Source: Neostapfia colusana
Lineage: Eukaryota > Streptophyta > Magnoliopsida > Poales > Poaceae
Assembly (NCBI GenBank): GCA_030760725.1
Contig: JASWHV010000012.1
Span: 33,449,652 to 33,513,651, forward strand
Reading direction: 5' to 3'
Length of the DNA: 64,000 bases
The notes beneath the pieces were generated by a model. It was not told where the DNA came from, ran no database searches, and saw only the letters and a list, made by a program, of their open reading frames with translations. Both the position numbers and the translations under genes were made by a program. Below, piece by piece: positions 38,041 to 49,869 of this stretch; position 1 is the stretch's first letter; every line of letters begins with the position of its first letter.

Positions 38041-39000
38041 AGTTGGGGCTAGCCATGCAAGCGGAGCGGGCCTGCCCTTGCCATAATCCTAATAAAGGCC
38101 CGCATCAAGGCCCACTTTGATGGAACGGGACAAGGTGGTCGTCCCGTGGCTGCCCGCGTGCTGGTACCTCACGAAGTCACGAACCCTAGCCAAGCTTTGG
38201 TGCTTCCATAGAGACACCTCACACTATGCCGCCTTGCCCTCCACCAACGGCAGCGCACCCGTTGACGTCATGCTTGATGTTTCAACCTAATATCCACCCC
38301 CGCCCATCACCATTGCTGTCGTCTTGTCGACTTGCACTCCGTCATCAACGATGCCCCTCAAGCAAATGACTCCTAATATCCAGTGAAGGTACGTCCTATT
38401 TCGACTCTGATGTGAGGGAAGAGGGGGGCGGAGGCAGTGGAGCTTGCATGAGAAGTAAGGGGGACGAGGAGGAGGCGGAGCCGTCTGACCGTAGCAGCAG
38501 GACATCGAGAAATGGCAGCAGCGCAATGTCGAGGGGTTGTGCGGATGGGTTCCAAACTTCCACATTCAACTTCCATTTTCAATGGGTCAGGATTGTAATC
38601 ATATTATTCCTTCAGCTATTCCTGTTTCGATAGCTAAGGTCAGCTATTTCTGTTTCTTTGTTTCACCCTTAATTTCTGTCCAGTTCATCTCCTTTGTGGA
38701 CGGACCTGTATGCTTTGGTAGATTTTATTGGCTAGTTAAGATTATCTAATTATATGTTTTCATCACAACCAAAAGAGAGAAATACCAAATATTACATTTT
38801 TGAAAAGGAGGTATTTAGACAGAATTCGTTATTTGCAATACGCCATACCATCCGCTTTTATCTTTTTTCCTTCATCACAGAAATTACATCTTGGTCATTG
38901 AAAAGTTAGTTTCATTCTTATGTCAAAGCAAACATGATGTTGCGGCATTAGTGTGTTGAAATCTCGTGATCAAAATCTGACTCATGCTCTTTTTGCTTTG
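38041..39000. other. Mixed-composition noncoding DNA upstream of kinase fossil
   Basis: The GC-rich stretch 38040-38560 has overlapping ORFs on both strands (38287-38565 minus, 38412-38633 plus), rich in simple Arg/Gly/Glu or Pro/Ser and without a recognised domain. AT-rich sequence from 38600 ends in TTTTTGCTTTGCAG at 38990-39003, which looks like the 3' end of an intron. Confidence 0.35.
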
Positions 39001-39002
39001 CA

Positions 39003-39086
39003 GTCTACAGTGATTGTAAAGCTTTCAACATCCTTTTGGACGCTGAATTCAAGCCAAAGACTTTAGACTTTGGGCTGGCAACTTAG
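39003..39086 (+). pseudogene. Receptor-like kinase exon fragment (catalytic loop to DFG), decayed
   Basis: The frame from 39003 reads V-Y-S-D-C-K-A-F-N-I-L-L-D...K-P-K...L-D-F-G-L-A and stops at TAG 39084-39086. This matches plant receptor-like kinase subdomains VIb-VII, (I/V)YRDxKxSNILLD...PKxSDFGLA. The catalytic loop R is replaced by S and the following L/F by C; the loop Asp, the Lys, the Asn and the DFG are kept. It begins right after a pyrimidine-rich CTTTGCAG. An exon starting 'TC TAC' there fits a phase-1 intron splitting an Ile codon before Y-R-D, as in many plant kinases. No other kinase subdomain was found nearby. It is a stranded exon or pseudogene. Confidence 0.7.
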
Positions 39087-39176
39087 TATGTTATTTTTTG
39101 TGATGTGCTGAATCTGTTTAGTTTCTGGCAACTAGTATGAATGTCTGTAATGCGGTGAGTTTGCTTACTTTCTGCA

Positions 39177-39271
<95 letters not shown>

Positions 39272-39285
39272 TGTGTGTCTGTGTG
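39177..39285. repeat. Compound microsatellite (AT)n(GT)n
   Basis: About 12 AT units to 39200, then 35 uninterrupted GT units (39201-39270), then imperfect GT/CT units to about 39285. ORFs across it (poly Cys-Val or Thr-His) are artefacts. Confidence 0.95.
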
Positions 39286-39429
39286 ATGAAATTGATATCG
39301 AATGTTGTTGATATGAAATGTTCGGTCTTGTTCTTGTTGGTGCTTGACCGCAAATTCAGTGCTGAGTTTGTTTATGTTATAGATTCATTTTATGGCCAGA
39401 AAAATCAGAGGCACTGGGGGATTAGATAA

Positions 39430-39747
39430 GGCTAAAGAAAATGAAGCAGTTCATGAAAATAAAGTTGGTTTAGATTGTGATTCTGCTATAACAGAATCTA
39501 GTTGAATAAACCCGCGCCTGGTCTATAAAGGCAGCCACATAGGATTTGTATGGGAATTGAAGGGATAAAGAAAACACTTACCTGGGTGTTATCCCATCAG
39601 TCACCGTGGCTGGTTCTTGTTCCAGCCAGGGCGACAGAGGATCACCTCCTTCAGCCCTGTCTCTCCATCCTCTCTGCTCCAACTCTCAAGCACATCTTTT
39701 GTTGCACTCTTCCCAGCGATTTCTTACAAGGAAACAGCACCATATCA
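39430..39747 (+). mobile_element. Putative 5' LTR of Reina-like element J
   Basis: The short region before the J primer site contains a TATA box (TATAAAG 39523-39529) in GGTCTATAAAGGCAGCC and ends ATATCA. Reina-lineage LTRs are short (a few hundred bases). The start is a guess, because no second LTR remains for comparison. Confidence 0.4.
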
Positions 39748-39750
39748 ACT

Positions 39751-39762
39751 TAGTATCAGGGA
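39751..39762 (+). promoter_or_regulatory. Decayed primer binding site of J
   Basis: TAGTATCAGGGA differs at three places from TGGTATCAGAGC and lies four bases after the presumed LTR end and about 20 bases before the gag start. Confidence 0.55.
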
Positions 39763-39783
39763 CAGAACAGCATCCTCCCATCA

Positions 39784-41983
39784 TGGCCGGCGTTGAGGAA
39801 GATCCTGAGGCCCTCACCGATTCATGAAAGTTGGATCACATATTGGCGCAGATGGCAACTATGAATGCGCGGCTGGAGTCTCATGACATCAGCATTGCGA
39901 GGACAGAGGCTCAAAGTAATCAACATGCGGGTGGACAAAGATTTCAGCGCCATTCAGATGAGGATTCATCAAATAGAACAATTTAGGGAGATGATCGGCG
40001 ACCTACTCATCATTTTCTAAAGATAAATTTCCCTAGTTTTGATGGAGAATAAAATCCTCTAACATGGCTAACAAAGTGTGAATCATATTTTCATGGCATA
40101 AAAACTATGAATGAGGATATGGTCTGGTTGTGGTCCTTACATTTGGAGGGTATTGCTGCACAATAGTATTATGCATTGGAGGGGGATCATGGTGTTATTT
40201 CTTGTCCTAGATTTGTAGATTTTGTGAATATTCACTTTGGCCCACCAATTCGATCTAATGGTCTGGCTAAGCTTAAAGATCTTCACCGCACAGGGTCTGT
40301 GGAGGAATATAAACGTCAGTTTCTGGCATTGCTTTGTAGACGTGAAGATCTATCTATAACTCAGCAAAATAATTTGTTTACGTCTGGTTTAGGACAGCCT
40401 CTTCGCACAGATGTGGAACTGCAAGTATGAGCAAATTTACAGACTGCGATGAGTCTTGCTAGGGCATATGAGAGAAGATTGGGTTATGAAGAAGAGAAGT
40501 CTCAGTCTGTGAGGGGAATTCAGAGAAGTTATTCAAAATCTCCAACAACAGCTGCTCCTGTTTCTAGTAGGGAACCTAGCTCTCAAGGGTCTTCGCATTT
40601 TCAAGGCCAAGATTCAATAAATTATCTTTAGAAGAGATGGTTGTAGAGCGTGCTAATGGCGAATGCTATAATTGAAGCGAGAAATACACACCAGGCAATA
40701 AATGCAGCAGCAAAAGTATTTTCTTACTGGAACTAGAGGAAGGTGATGAAATAGAAGTTGTCGCCGAGGATTTGGGTATTTCTCTTCACGCTCTTACTGG
40801 TATTGGGGTACCAAACACTATACAATTGGCTGTACAGTTAGAGGGCTGCACTGTGAGAGCACTTGTTGACTCTGGATCCACACATACATTTATCAGTCAG
40901 TCTTTGGCCAGTGAATTAAAGCTAGCAGTAATAAAGAAGCAGGAATAATCTGTAACTGATGCTAATAGAGATAGGATGACGACTAGCACAGAAGTAGAAG
41001 TTGAAGGAGAAGCGTTTTTGCTAGACTGTCTCCTACTGCCCTTACAAGGTTTTGAAATTGTTTCAGGGGACAAGTGGCTGAAAACTCTGGGAACTATATC
41101 ATGAAATTTTGAAGAACTCACAATATCATTTTTGAAGGAAAATCAATGGGTTACCCCCCCCCCCCCCGGGGCGCTGGGATAATAGAATCCATCTTCTCCC
41201 ATGAGAATCTCCCATTATTTTTAGGCCATACTGATACCCGTAACTATTGAAAGATAATATTGATAAACAATGCAAAGAAATGTTGCAGCAAGGAATTCTA
41301 ATCGCTTTTCTCGCCAGTTTTGTTAGTTAATAAGCATGATGGCACATGGAGATTTTTTGTGAACTATCGGGCTTTAAATGAACAAACGGTGAAAGACAGA
41401 TTTTCTATAGTTGTAGAACTGTTAGATGAGATCAAGCGTCCAAAATTCATCACCAAGCTGGATCTTTGCAGTGGTCAGCATCAGGTACGTATGCACAATC
41501 AGACATTGAGAAAACGGCGTTCCGCACTCACCATGGACACTTTGAGTTTCTAGTGATGCCGTTTAGACTCGCTAATGCTCCATCAAAATTTCAAGCATTG
41601 ATGACTGGTATTGTCAAGTTTCTTCGTAAATGAGTACTGGTATTTTTTGATGATATATTAATTTTTATCTCATCATGGTTAGAACAGTTACAACATGTGA
41701 AGGCAGTTTTTTTAGGTTTTATTCGATAAAATAATTTGATCCTTAGGAAGTTTAAGTGTTTCATTGGTTAACAGTCAGTCACATATTTAGGACATGTGAT
41801 CTCACATGGGGAAGTGGCAATGGATCCATCAAAAGAAGCTGCTATGGAAGCATGGCCTCAACCTAATAATACCAGGGCTCTTAGGGGTTTTCTAGGGATG
41901 GCTGGTTATTATCGCAAATTTATTGCAGGATATGGTGCAGTTTCTCAGCCATTGACAGCACTATTGAAGAACGATTTTTTTTT
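39784..41983 (+). pseudogene. Gag-pol remnant of Reina-like chromovirus J, heavily decayed and truncated
   Basis: Starts MAGVEEDPEAL at 39784. Gag is readable in pieces across many stops (for example 40176-40430, HFGPPIRSNGLAKLKDLHRTG, and 40449-40631, MSLARAYERRLGYEEE). The zinc-knuckle remnant CYN...EKYTPGNKC is near 40660. The protease has ALVDSGSTHTFIS near 40865. Reverse transcriptase pieces are KHDGTWRFFVNYRALNEQTV (41335), FLVMPFRLANAPSKFQ (41550), FFDDILIF (41650) and FLGMAGYYRKF (41895). The sequence ends after 'PLTALLKNDFF' at a T-run near 41983; RNase H, integrase and 3' LTR are absent. It has far more stops than A, B or H, so it is an old insertion. Confidence 0.85.
41154..41167. 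repeat. 14-C homopolymer
   Basis: Fourteen C in a row inside J, followed by GGGGCGC. It may be a real slippage product or a sequencing/assembly length error. Confidence 0.8.
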
Positions 41984-43408
41984 ATGCCGGCGACGGTGAA
42001 ACTCGCCACCCCAACGTAACTTTGGACGCTGAACACGCTGGACACCATGCCGCCACAGGCCAACCGCCGTAGCTCGCCGGCGACGAGCGCTATGCCCCTG
42101 TGCAACTTCGGCAACGCGTTCCCATCCTTTTGACCACCCCCTTCGCGTCCTAATCGCGTCACCACGTCTATGGAAGCCTCGGGAAGCTCGGCATGACCTC
42201 GGTTGGGACCCAAATGGCCGGCGAACCGGACCTCACCGGCGACCCTCTCTTCCGCCGGACTGTTTATTGGTGAAACTAGGGTTCGGGTGGTTTTTCTTGC
42301 GGATTCTTGCCCGGGAAGAAGCGCACGGATGTCTAGAGCGCGTGTGAGCTGTAGCTCGACCGGCGGTTGCCTCTGTGCAACGAACTTCGCCGATGACCGA
42401 TTGCTAACACTAAGGTACACCATGGGGGGAAACTCGGAATTCTCGCTCTACACTGCATGAAACGGCAAAGGGTTTCCTCCTACAGCTTCCTCACAAGCGG
42501 GCACACCTTTTCTTCTCTGGTGGCAGCACGTGAAGCAGCCGGGATCGGCTGATCGCCGGTGATCAGAGAGCGGCGGCAAGAGCTTGCGAGCGGAAGAAAC
42601 CCTACGGCGCGGTGGGAGCTGGTTTCACTTGGGAATGAAGAGAATGGCTAGAGTAGCTCATGTGCTGGACTTTAATCCGAGTTTTTCACCGTCAGGTAGC
42701 GCTAACCGAGCGAGCTGGCTGCCCCCGAGCGCTCGACGATTGCCCGCGGTTGTTTCCTTCGGGTTGAGTCGGTTCAGTGGAGGCTGAGTCACTGACCAGT
42801 GGGTCCCAGCTCTCCCCTCTAATTCTTTTCCAATTTTCACTGCAAATATCCCAGCTACTCACACTTAAATGGTAGACTTAGCCACAAATTCATGAGTTGA
42901 ATTTGAGTTCCTCAATTTGAAATTGGTTTGGCTAAACTTGCTTCAATTTAGAATTTGAAATTCAAATTCAGTTTTGAATGATTGCAAATTTAGCTCCCGA
43001 CAAGATAAACTCCAATGAGGATGAAAATTGGTGGACTAACTCATAAAAATGTTCTGAGTTTGAATATGAGGTCATCTTTTGAATTCAAGTGATGAAAGTT
43101 GCTGAAATTTGAATATGCATTCAAATTAGCCCTTTTTACAAATGTCTCCAAAAGTGGCTCAAAAGAGTTTGGATTTGCATGAAACTTGGCCTGAGCCTTC
43201 CCAAGAATAATTAAGGTCTAGGGGTGAGCTCAGCCTCTCATGTTTATGTGTATGAACTCCTACTTTTTGGAGTTATAGGTTTCCCCTCTAATCACCCTCT
43301 TGATTGTGTTTACTTGCTCTTCTCAAATGTTCATGAGCTATCCACCAAATGAGCTGTGGTGTGGTAAGGTGATGAACATTTTAGCAAGTCAACTCTTGGG
43401 ATTTTACA
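41984..43408 (-). mobile_element. Truncated LTR fragment G, minus orientation
   Basis: Its right end, TTGGGATTTTACA, is the reverse complement of a TGTAAAATCCC LTR start, as in H. The order from right to left (AT-rich start, then GC-rich middle) matches the 5' third of the D/H-type LTRs. The other ~2.5 kb, including all the conserved hairpins, is missing. The left edge abuts J at a T-run with no matching target duplication, so a deletion or rearrangement removed the rest. Confidence 0.65.
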
Positions 43409-43451
43409 ATAACTTGGCCGTCCTAAGTGAGTCATACTGCTGTAGTGGAAT
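43409..43451 (+). other. Remnant upstream of element E primer site
   Basis: 43 bases between LTR fragment G and the E primer site; probably the last bases of E's 5' LTR, the rest being lost or displaced by G. Confidence 0.4.
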
Positions 43452-43469
43452 TGGCGACTCCACTGGGGA
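43452..43469 (+). promoter_or_regulatory. Primer binding site of E (Arg tRNA type)
   Basis: TGGCGACTCCACTGGGGA is the primer site form known from Tat-lineage plant gypsy elements, attributed to Arg tRNA. It differs from the Met-type sites of A, B, H and J. Confidence 0.75.
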
Positions 43470-43862
43470 GTGACGTCAACTGCATCAACCAACACATCTA
43501 CTCAACGATCGGCATGTTCTTGTACCAATCATATCATGAAGATCATGGCAGATGCATCTAGGAGGAATGCCGATGGTAAAGCCGTCGATGTGAGCAACGT
43601 CATCGACATCCAGCTTGAAGATCTCTCGCTGGAGGACTGCGAACGCATCCAAGAGGAGTTGGAGCGAGAGATCCATCAAGAAAAGATGCCACGTCTGCAA
43701 TCCAAGTCGGCGTGTTTCTAGAAGACGCGAGGAGGCATCGTCCAAAGGTCCGACACGCGCGAGGCAACATCACACAAGGTAAGCACACTGATATCCCTCG
43801 AAGAGATAGTTCAACTCGTAGATGTATCGGTAACTACTAAGTACAATGTGGACTTAGAGCAG
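43470..43862 (+). pseudogene. Gag N-terminus of Tat/RIRE2-like element E
   Basis: The open frame 43470-43721 contains MADASRRNADGKAVDVSNV followed by an acidic helix (LEDLSLEDCERIQEELEREI) and a stop at 43719. This 'RKNADGK.VDVSN' and 'LQEELEREI.QEKM' pattern is the start of the gag frame of RIRE2-type grass elements. The region is then frameshifted, and is broken by solo LTR F at 43863; the frame resumes at 48208. Confidence 0.7.
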
Positions 43863-44251
43863 TGTCAGTGCGCGCCCCGGCCCGGATCACGGGTCCGTGC
43901 ACGCTCGCCCGGGAATCGCATTGGGTGGTGCCGTGCGATGCGGCACACAACAGCACACGGGTAAAGGACAAACATATTACATAAATCATTTGCGGAAGCA
44001 TACAAAGAGTTAATTTACAAATACTTATCTCAAAATAATATACAGCGGAAGACTACAACTCTCACGACTCATTTCTAGCTTAGCATCAAAGAAACCGTCC
44101 AGCCCGCGGACGTTTCTTACTAGCAACACGAATCACAAACAGCAGCGGTAAGGTTGCTCATGAGTAGCCACTCAGAGGTTTCCGAGTCTCATCGGTAACC
44201 ATACTCATAAGCATAGAGTCAATACCTGCAAAATAACTAGTATAGTATCCA

Positions 44252-44266
44252 TGAGCATAACGCTCA
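44252..44266 (-). promoter_or_regulatory. LTR hairpin 3 of F
   Basis: TGAGC 44252-44256 and GCTCA 44262-44266, 5-nt loop; counterpart of those in B, D, H and I. Confidence 0.5.
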
Positions 44267-44417
44267 GCAAGACTTAAACATCAAACCTAGTCATGAAACT
44301 CTACATGAAGGTTAAGACATAAAGTGGGATAGCAGATTGTATAATGAACTCGCCTAAATGTGAATCCTTACTTTCAAGTCTTATTAGCAGCAAATTAATA
44401 GTAACCTTGGGCACATC

Positions 44418-44462
44418 ACATCAGGAGTCCACAATCAAACAAGAAACGCTTTCCCCCGATGT
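44418..44462 (-). promoter_or_regulatory. Conserved LTR hairpin 1 of F
   Basis: ACATCAGG (44418-44425) faces CCCGATGT (44455-44462). In LTR sense this is ACATCGGG with CCTGATGT, paired through one G-U wobble. The loop has the shared GCGTTTCTTGTTTGATTG. Confidence 0.62.
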
Positions 44463-45105
44463 AAATTGCTCACGGTGTAAATGAATCGAGTTTGCTCTGA
44501 TCTATGCATAAAAGGTAACATCACAATACTAGTATCAACTTCAAACCAAAGTGATTAGTTCCTTTCTCATGCAATTTCTTACTACGTCATGACTGTGAGA
44601 ACAAGTATGCTCACTACCGCGAGCGACGGTGATTCGAATGAAAAACACCCGGACTACACGACACGTACGCCCGTACTCGATGTTGCCTACAACAACCATC
44701 ACTGACGTTGTACCGTGGCAGCCTTTCCCCCATTTCACCTACATCGAATTGATCCGATCATCCCGTACAGTAGCCACCCTCATGGTGCACGTACCAACAT
44801 GAGATGTCATTAGAGTGTTATCCACATACTGCACACCGGCCTCTCGCCTGAGGCGACCGGAAAAATTCCAACGCAATCTTCTCGAGGTACATCGGTTTAC
44901 TTGGTGCCATATAGTATCATGAGTCCGGTACACAAATCAAACTTGCTCAACAGGGCCGCATACGGATCGGTTCTTGACTGACACGGACAGGTCTAACGCA
45001 CACAGGCCCCTATGTCCAGTTGCTCCTGCAACCTGCCCGGTCTCAACTTCAACTTGCTAATAAATTTCTGAACCAACCCCGTATGTCCCTTTTCTCCTGA
45101 TCATG

Positions 45106-45126
45106 CGAGTAGCGTCCAACCACTCG
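45106..45126 (-). promoter_or_regulatory. Conserved LTR hairpin 2 of F
   Basis: CGAGTAG (45106-45112) faces CCACTCG (45120-45126); in LTR sense CGAGTGG/CTACTCG with one G-U wobble, 7-nt loop. Confidence 0.58.
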
Positions 45127-48100
45127 ACTTCTACCAAACCCTAATTAAGCATGGCAGTTACTACACGATGAAAAGATGTCTACCCAATACTCCATAGGTT
45201 TCTCTGGTCATGCAAGAGGAGTATCTAAACAACTAGACCTAATGCACATTTCATTTCCTAACCAAAAGAATGAATACAAAGTAAAAACTTAACAGCTGTT
45301 AAATGCAAACAGGAGCTTGCTTGTTTTGCAGGGAAGTAGTATATAATAGCAGTTAGTGATCTTATATCACTTAATCCTTCTGAATTTGCTCAACTGATCC
45401 ACACGTCAAGGGATGACTCTGTCGAAGTCCTTCGTCGTGAACACTATCGACATGTATATGCATAAGCTTTTATAATGCAATTTAAAGAGTTAACGACTTA
45501 AACTTGTGAAGAACAGAGGACTGTGTGGAAATGCTATGAATGATGTTGTTGCCTCTGTTGCAAGAAAAATAAGAAAAACTAAAGATGCCTTAGAGGTTTA
45601 ATTATAAACTAAGTTTCCTAATGAGCATATAAGATGAGCTGAACTAATGTGAAGAAAATTGAAGAACCTGAACTCCAATGATTCTGAAAATTTTACAGGA
45701 AGTCCTATACTCCAAAGGGACTTAGCTTGCCAAATTGTAGCTAAAGTGGAAGGAACTTGTGTCTCCCATAATTCCTACAAAACTCTTATGTATTTCCCCA
45801 CATACATAAGCATGGAAAACCAATACAGGGAGTTCTAAGGCTTAACTTGAGCTGAAACTTTACATGTGAGTTCCTGGTCACTTAAAAGTACCTTGGTCCA
45901 AAATTCAGGCCTTTTACTTGAGTAGTTCCTCCAGAATAATTCCTTAAGCAGTTCTACTAAAAGGAATTAATTCTGAAGTAATGTGCATTTTCATTTCCAA
46001 TAAAGTGAACTGCAATTTCAAGTATGACTCATAGAGCATTCCTGAGAATTTTCCTATGATTTTTGGAGCTTGAATTGCCTAGAAGGGATTTTACAAATTG
46101 GAAACCTTTTCTGAAAAAGTTTCTGGACCATTTTGAGCACAGCAGCTTTTACTCAGCAAATTCCAACTCAAATCAATTTCAAATGAGCTTAAAGTTTGCT
46201 AGGAGATAAAAAATATCCTAAAGAATATTCTGACAAGATTTGAGGATTTTTGGATAAACCAAACTCCCTCAATAATTCTTTTTCAGGAAACTTTCAAAGA
46301 ATTTTCCAGAATGTATTATTGATTTTCATACAAATTGGGGTTCATATTTGGATTGATCTTTGTAAACTGAATATAACCCAATTTGAATCATCCAATTTAG
46401 AGTTTCCTATACCAAGAAATGAATTTTCCAAAATTGTGGCTAATTCTGGAATTTATTTGCTATTGGAAATCGACTTGGGCCCACTGTTTTAAACCACAGC
46501 CAATAGAATTCGGGCCACACCAGGTTACACGGGTATTAGCGCGCAGCCAAAGCGGATCTGAGAGCCACAACCGTTCCAATTTTAAAATTTTAGGTCACTG
46601 ACGTGTGGGGCCAGCACCTTTCTTCTTCCTCTCGCCTCCCTCCCGCGAGCGCGCCGCTCCCCCTCGCCGGACCGAGACCGGAGCTCTCCGGCCCCGCGTT
46701 TCCTGCCGCCTCTCGGCCGGAGGATCACCGCCCGGGGGTTTTGGAAGGTGAGGAATCCATTGATAAGGTCTGCTCGGGCTGCCAAGGGTCGGAAACCAGT
46801 CGGCAGCGTGCGGCGGCTTCAATACACCTTCGGCGCCGTCGGTCGGCCGACCTAGCCCGCCAAAAGCTCGGCAAAATGGCGCTACAGAACCAGTGGACCT
46901 CTAGGATGATTGACGTGGCCTCAAACTTGCTCGGGAACGGCTCCAACTAGGTTGTCACCGTGGGCCCGCGACGTCCGCCGTGGTTGAGCTTGGAAAAGTT
47001 AGAAATTGTCCGGTCTACGTGCTGTTTAAGGCTAGGGTTGCAAAAAAGGAAACGATCGCCAGCTAGTACAGCCCCTATGTGCAAGAGTTGGTGATCTAAC
47101 AACGAATAGGGAGGAATAATCTGGAGTTATCATACAGGAACGTCGGTTTGTGCATGCCGGAGCAAAATTCCCGAATTCGCCGGCGATGATCCACGGCTTG
47201 GCTTGAGGTTTGGGGTGAAGCAGCACGGATTACTGGCGCTCCTCTGGCCGTCCTCGCTCGGGCATGAAAGTCCCCGGTGTGGGCTGTCCACGTGAACACC
47301 GATCGCCGGTTGTGTTAGGTCGCCGCGGAGGAGGGCTGTTTTAGGGTTTGGGAACCATACCTCGAGCTGTTTTTGCGCCGAGGAAGTAGGAGGAGCTCCT
47401 TGAGGACCGTTTTGTAGCTCGGAGGGGTGGTGTGCGCGAGGTTTGCCGGTTCCCCGATGATCACCGAAGTGGTGGCGCTCGGTTTTGTGTTTGCTCGCGA
47501 GGAGGAGGCAAAGCACGGCTTGAGTCGGTGTACGATCAAAGGATCACGCCGTGGGCTAAAGAAGCACACACACTGGGCGCCAGCACGAGGAAACACCGGG
47601 GACGTGTCTTGTTTTTGCAATCGGTGCGCCCGGAGATGTCCCTCAGTGGTGTTCGACACTGAACAGAGCACTCCTCGGGAGCAAGTCACTGGTGGCTCAC
47701 TGACCAGTGGGGTCCACCCAATTTCCTTCCCACAAAAGATCTCCTCATGTTAATCCTGTGAAATAAAAATTCTAAAGTTTAAAAGTGGGCTAGCATTTGA
47801 ATTCTCTGAATTCAGTTTGAATTTGGCATTGCAAATTTGAATTCAATTTGAATTTGAAAATGCTCCTATTTAATTCCTTTTTAGCCCACCCTAAAATTAG
47901 AAGGTTGCCATTCTAAATTTCCTCAAATTCAAAAGTATGAGGCCACATGTGTATTCAAAAGTTTGGCAACCATTTGAGGTGAACTTTGAATTTGAAAATC
48001 TGATTTTTAGTCTTTCATACAAATGAGTATTTCCTCCATGGTGTTTAAGTCCATATTGATTCAACACATTCAAATGAACATGTGAGCCCCTTTTGATGAA

Positions 48101-48207
48101 CATCCTCTCGTGTAGAAAAGTTTTTGTAAGTCCCATTTTCATGAATTGGAAACACATAGCCTTTCAAGCTTAGGTTTATTTCATATACAATTTTTGGGAC
48201 TTTTACA

Positions 48208-49869
48208 AGCGGATGGCATCTTCGGTAGCAGATAGGCTCAAAGACTCTTTCGACACGCTTAAGTCCGATGTAGAACACACTACAGATCGAAACCTTCATC
48301 GGCAGATGTAATCTACCATCCAACAAGTGCAAGATGAGATCGGGGGCAAACACATAGACATCAACATGAGTAGTGCAACAGCAAAAGTAGCGAGCACCTT
48401 CTCACCTTGCATGCCACCATCTTATGTCCAATCTAGGGAGCCAATCGTGAACGTGCAGCAACCATATTACCAAACCGTCGCATATGGACCTGCCATGCCA
48501 CCCACAAGCAGTGGTGTACTGCTTGGGCCAGTACCCGACGCATGTCTCCCTACATCACCACCACAAGTTGCACCTTGCAACTTGCCAGAGCCTCCCATAG
48601 CACCAAACAATGCTCCACGCAACGAGCTTAGAGATCAAGGCCAGGGCACTTAGGGAGTTTAGGGTAACGACTAGATCAAACATCAGAAACTACCGAAAGC
48701 CTTATCCCAACCACTATTATAATGTCCCGTATCCTTGGGGCTTCAAGGTGCTCGATTTCTCTAAGTTTAGTGGGGAGGATTCAAAAACTACACAAGAACA
48801 CGTAGGCCAATTCTTGATCCAGTGTAGTGACATAGGAATAACAGATGTACACTAGGTCAGATTGTTTCCTTTGTCCCTAATCGGCATGGCCTTTAGATGG
48901 TTTACCTCGTTAGCTCCCAATTCTGTTCTCACCCGATTGTGTTTGGAACAAAAGTTTCACGAGTACTTCTATAATGGTGAGACTGAACTTAGATTGTTTC
49001 ATATAACCGCAGTCAGGCAGAAACATAATGAACTCGTGACTGAATACATCAAAAGGTTTAGGGAAACCCGGAACAAATGCTTTAGCCTAACCATAGGGGA
49101 AAAGGATTTGGCCGATCTAGCGTTTGCAGGACTCCTACCATAACTCTGGGAGAAGATGGAGGGCATCGAGTTTGGAGACGTCAACCAGGTTCATCAGCGA
49201 GCTGTGGCACATGAGAACTGAGCCAGAGAAGCCAAGGCACACGGCCAGTTCAAAGAAACCAACCACAGGGACCAAGAGAAGCAACATGTCAACAACCTCA
49301 GGGAAGACAGACAGTGATGATGAGATGGATGTTTCTGTAGCCAAGTGGGTATAAAACCACTAGAACAAGCCCTTGGCTTGTACATTCTTGAAGCCCATCC
49401 CCGGGAAGAAGGAGGAGGTCGAGTCATCTTCGATGTAACTAAGTGTGACAAGCTCTTCGACGTGCTCTTACAAAACTGGGTGATCAAGATAAAGAACGGC
49501 CATGTTATCCCACCACTGGAGCAACTAGCTAACAAACGCTATTGTATGTGGCACAACTAATACTCTCATTCTACTAACGGTTGCAACTTATTTCATTGAC
49601 AGGTACAATCGGCTCTCAATGAAGACCGTTTGACACTCGGTGATAGCCACCGAATGGAGCTTGACACGGACCCCTTCCCCGTCAACATGGTAAACCTCGA
49701 AGGGAAGAGGATCCTTGTGAGGACCGATCAGGCATCCACAACCAAAGGAAAGAATGTGATCGTGTTCGATGATCTACATAAGAAGATGATCAAGCCTCGG
49801 AATCCCGAAGTCGGCATATGGAAGATGAACAAACCAAGGAAGACTACCCAGTCCAAGCCGACTTCATAG
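48208..49869 (+). pseudogene. Gag of Tat/RIRE2-like element E, continued; stops and a frameshift
   Basis: After LTR F the frame resumes (MASSVADRLKDS). A Pro-rich linker (48327-48653) is followed by a frameshift near 48650. The gag core is FSGEDSKTTQEHVGQFLIQC, 'FPLSLIGMAFRWFTSL', LEQKFHEYFYNGETELR, YIKRFRETRNKCF and EKDLADLAFAGLLP, with TAG 48853 and TAA 49141 in frame. A downstream module follows: VIFDVTKCDKLFDVLLQNWVI, KRYCMWHN with stop 49558, then RLTLGDSHRMELDTDPFPVN and ILVRTDQA to TAG at 49867. These are the ordered blocks of RIRE2-type gag polyproteins, normally one continuous frame. No protease, reverse transcriptase or integrase of E is in the window; either H displaced the rest or E is non-autonomous. 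Confidence 0.82.

Larger units (their letters stand above)
43863..48207 (-). mobile_element. Solo LTR F, same family as B, minus orientation
   Basis: 4345 bp, starting TGTCAGTGCG and ending GGGACTTTTACA (reverse complement of B's TGTAAAAGTCCC start). It is flanked by AGCAG (43858-43862) and AGCGG (48208-48212), a 5-bp target duplication with one mismatch. Length and segment order match B's LTR. There is no internal region, so it is a solo LTR. It sits in the gag of E. ORFs inside (46603-46950, 47130-47516, 47427-47753 and others) lie in the GC-rich LTR middle and have no recognised domain. Confidence 0.87.

Noticed and set aside
38287..38633. GC-rich ORFs on both strands as a small host gene
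   Set aside because: Low-complexity composition, overlapping in several frames, no start context or domain.
39165..39429. ORFs of alternating Cys-Val or Thr-His
   Set aside because: Produced by the GT microsatellite.
41984..43408. G as a complete solo LTR
   Set aside because: Only the right terminus is present; no TG start, no matching 5-bp duplication, and about 2.5 kb shorter than its relatives.
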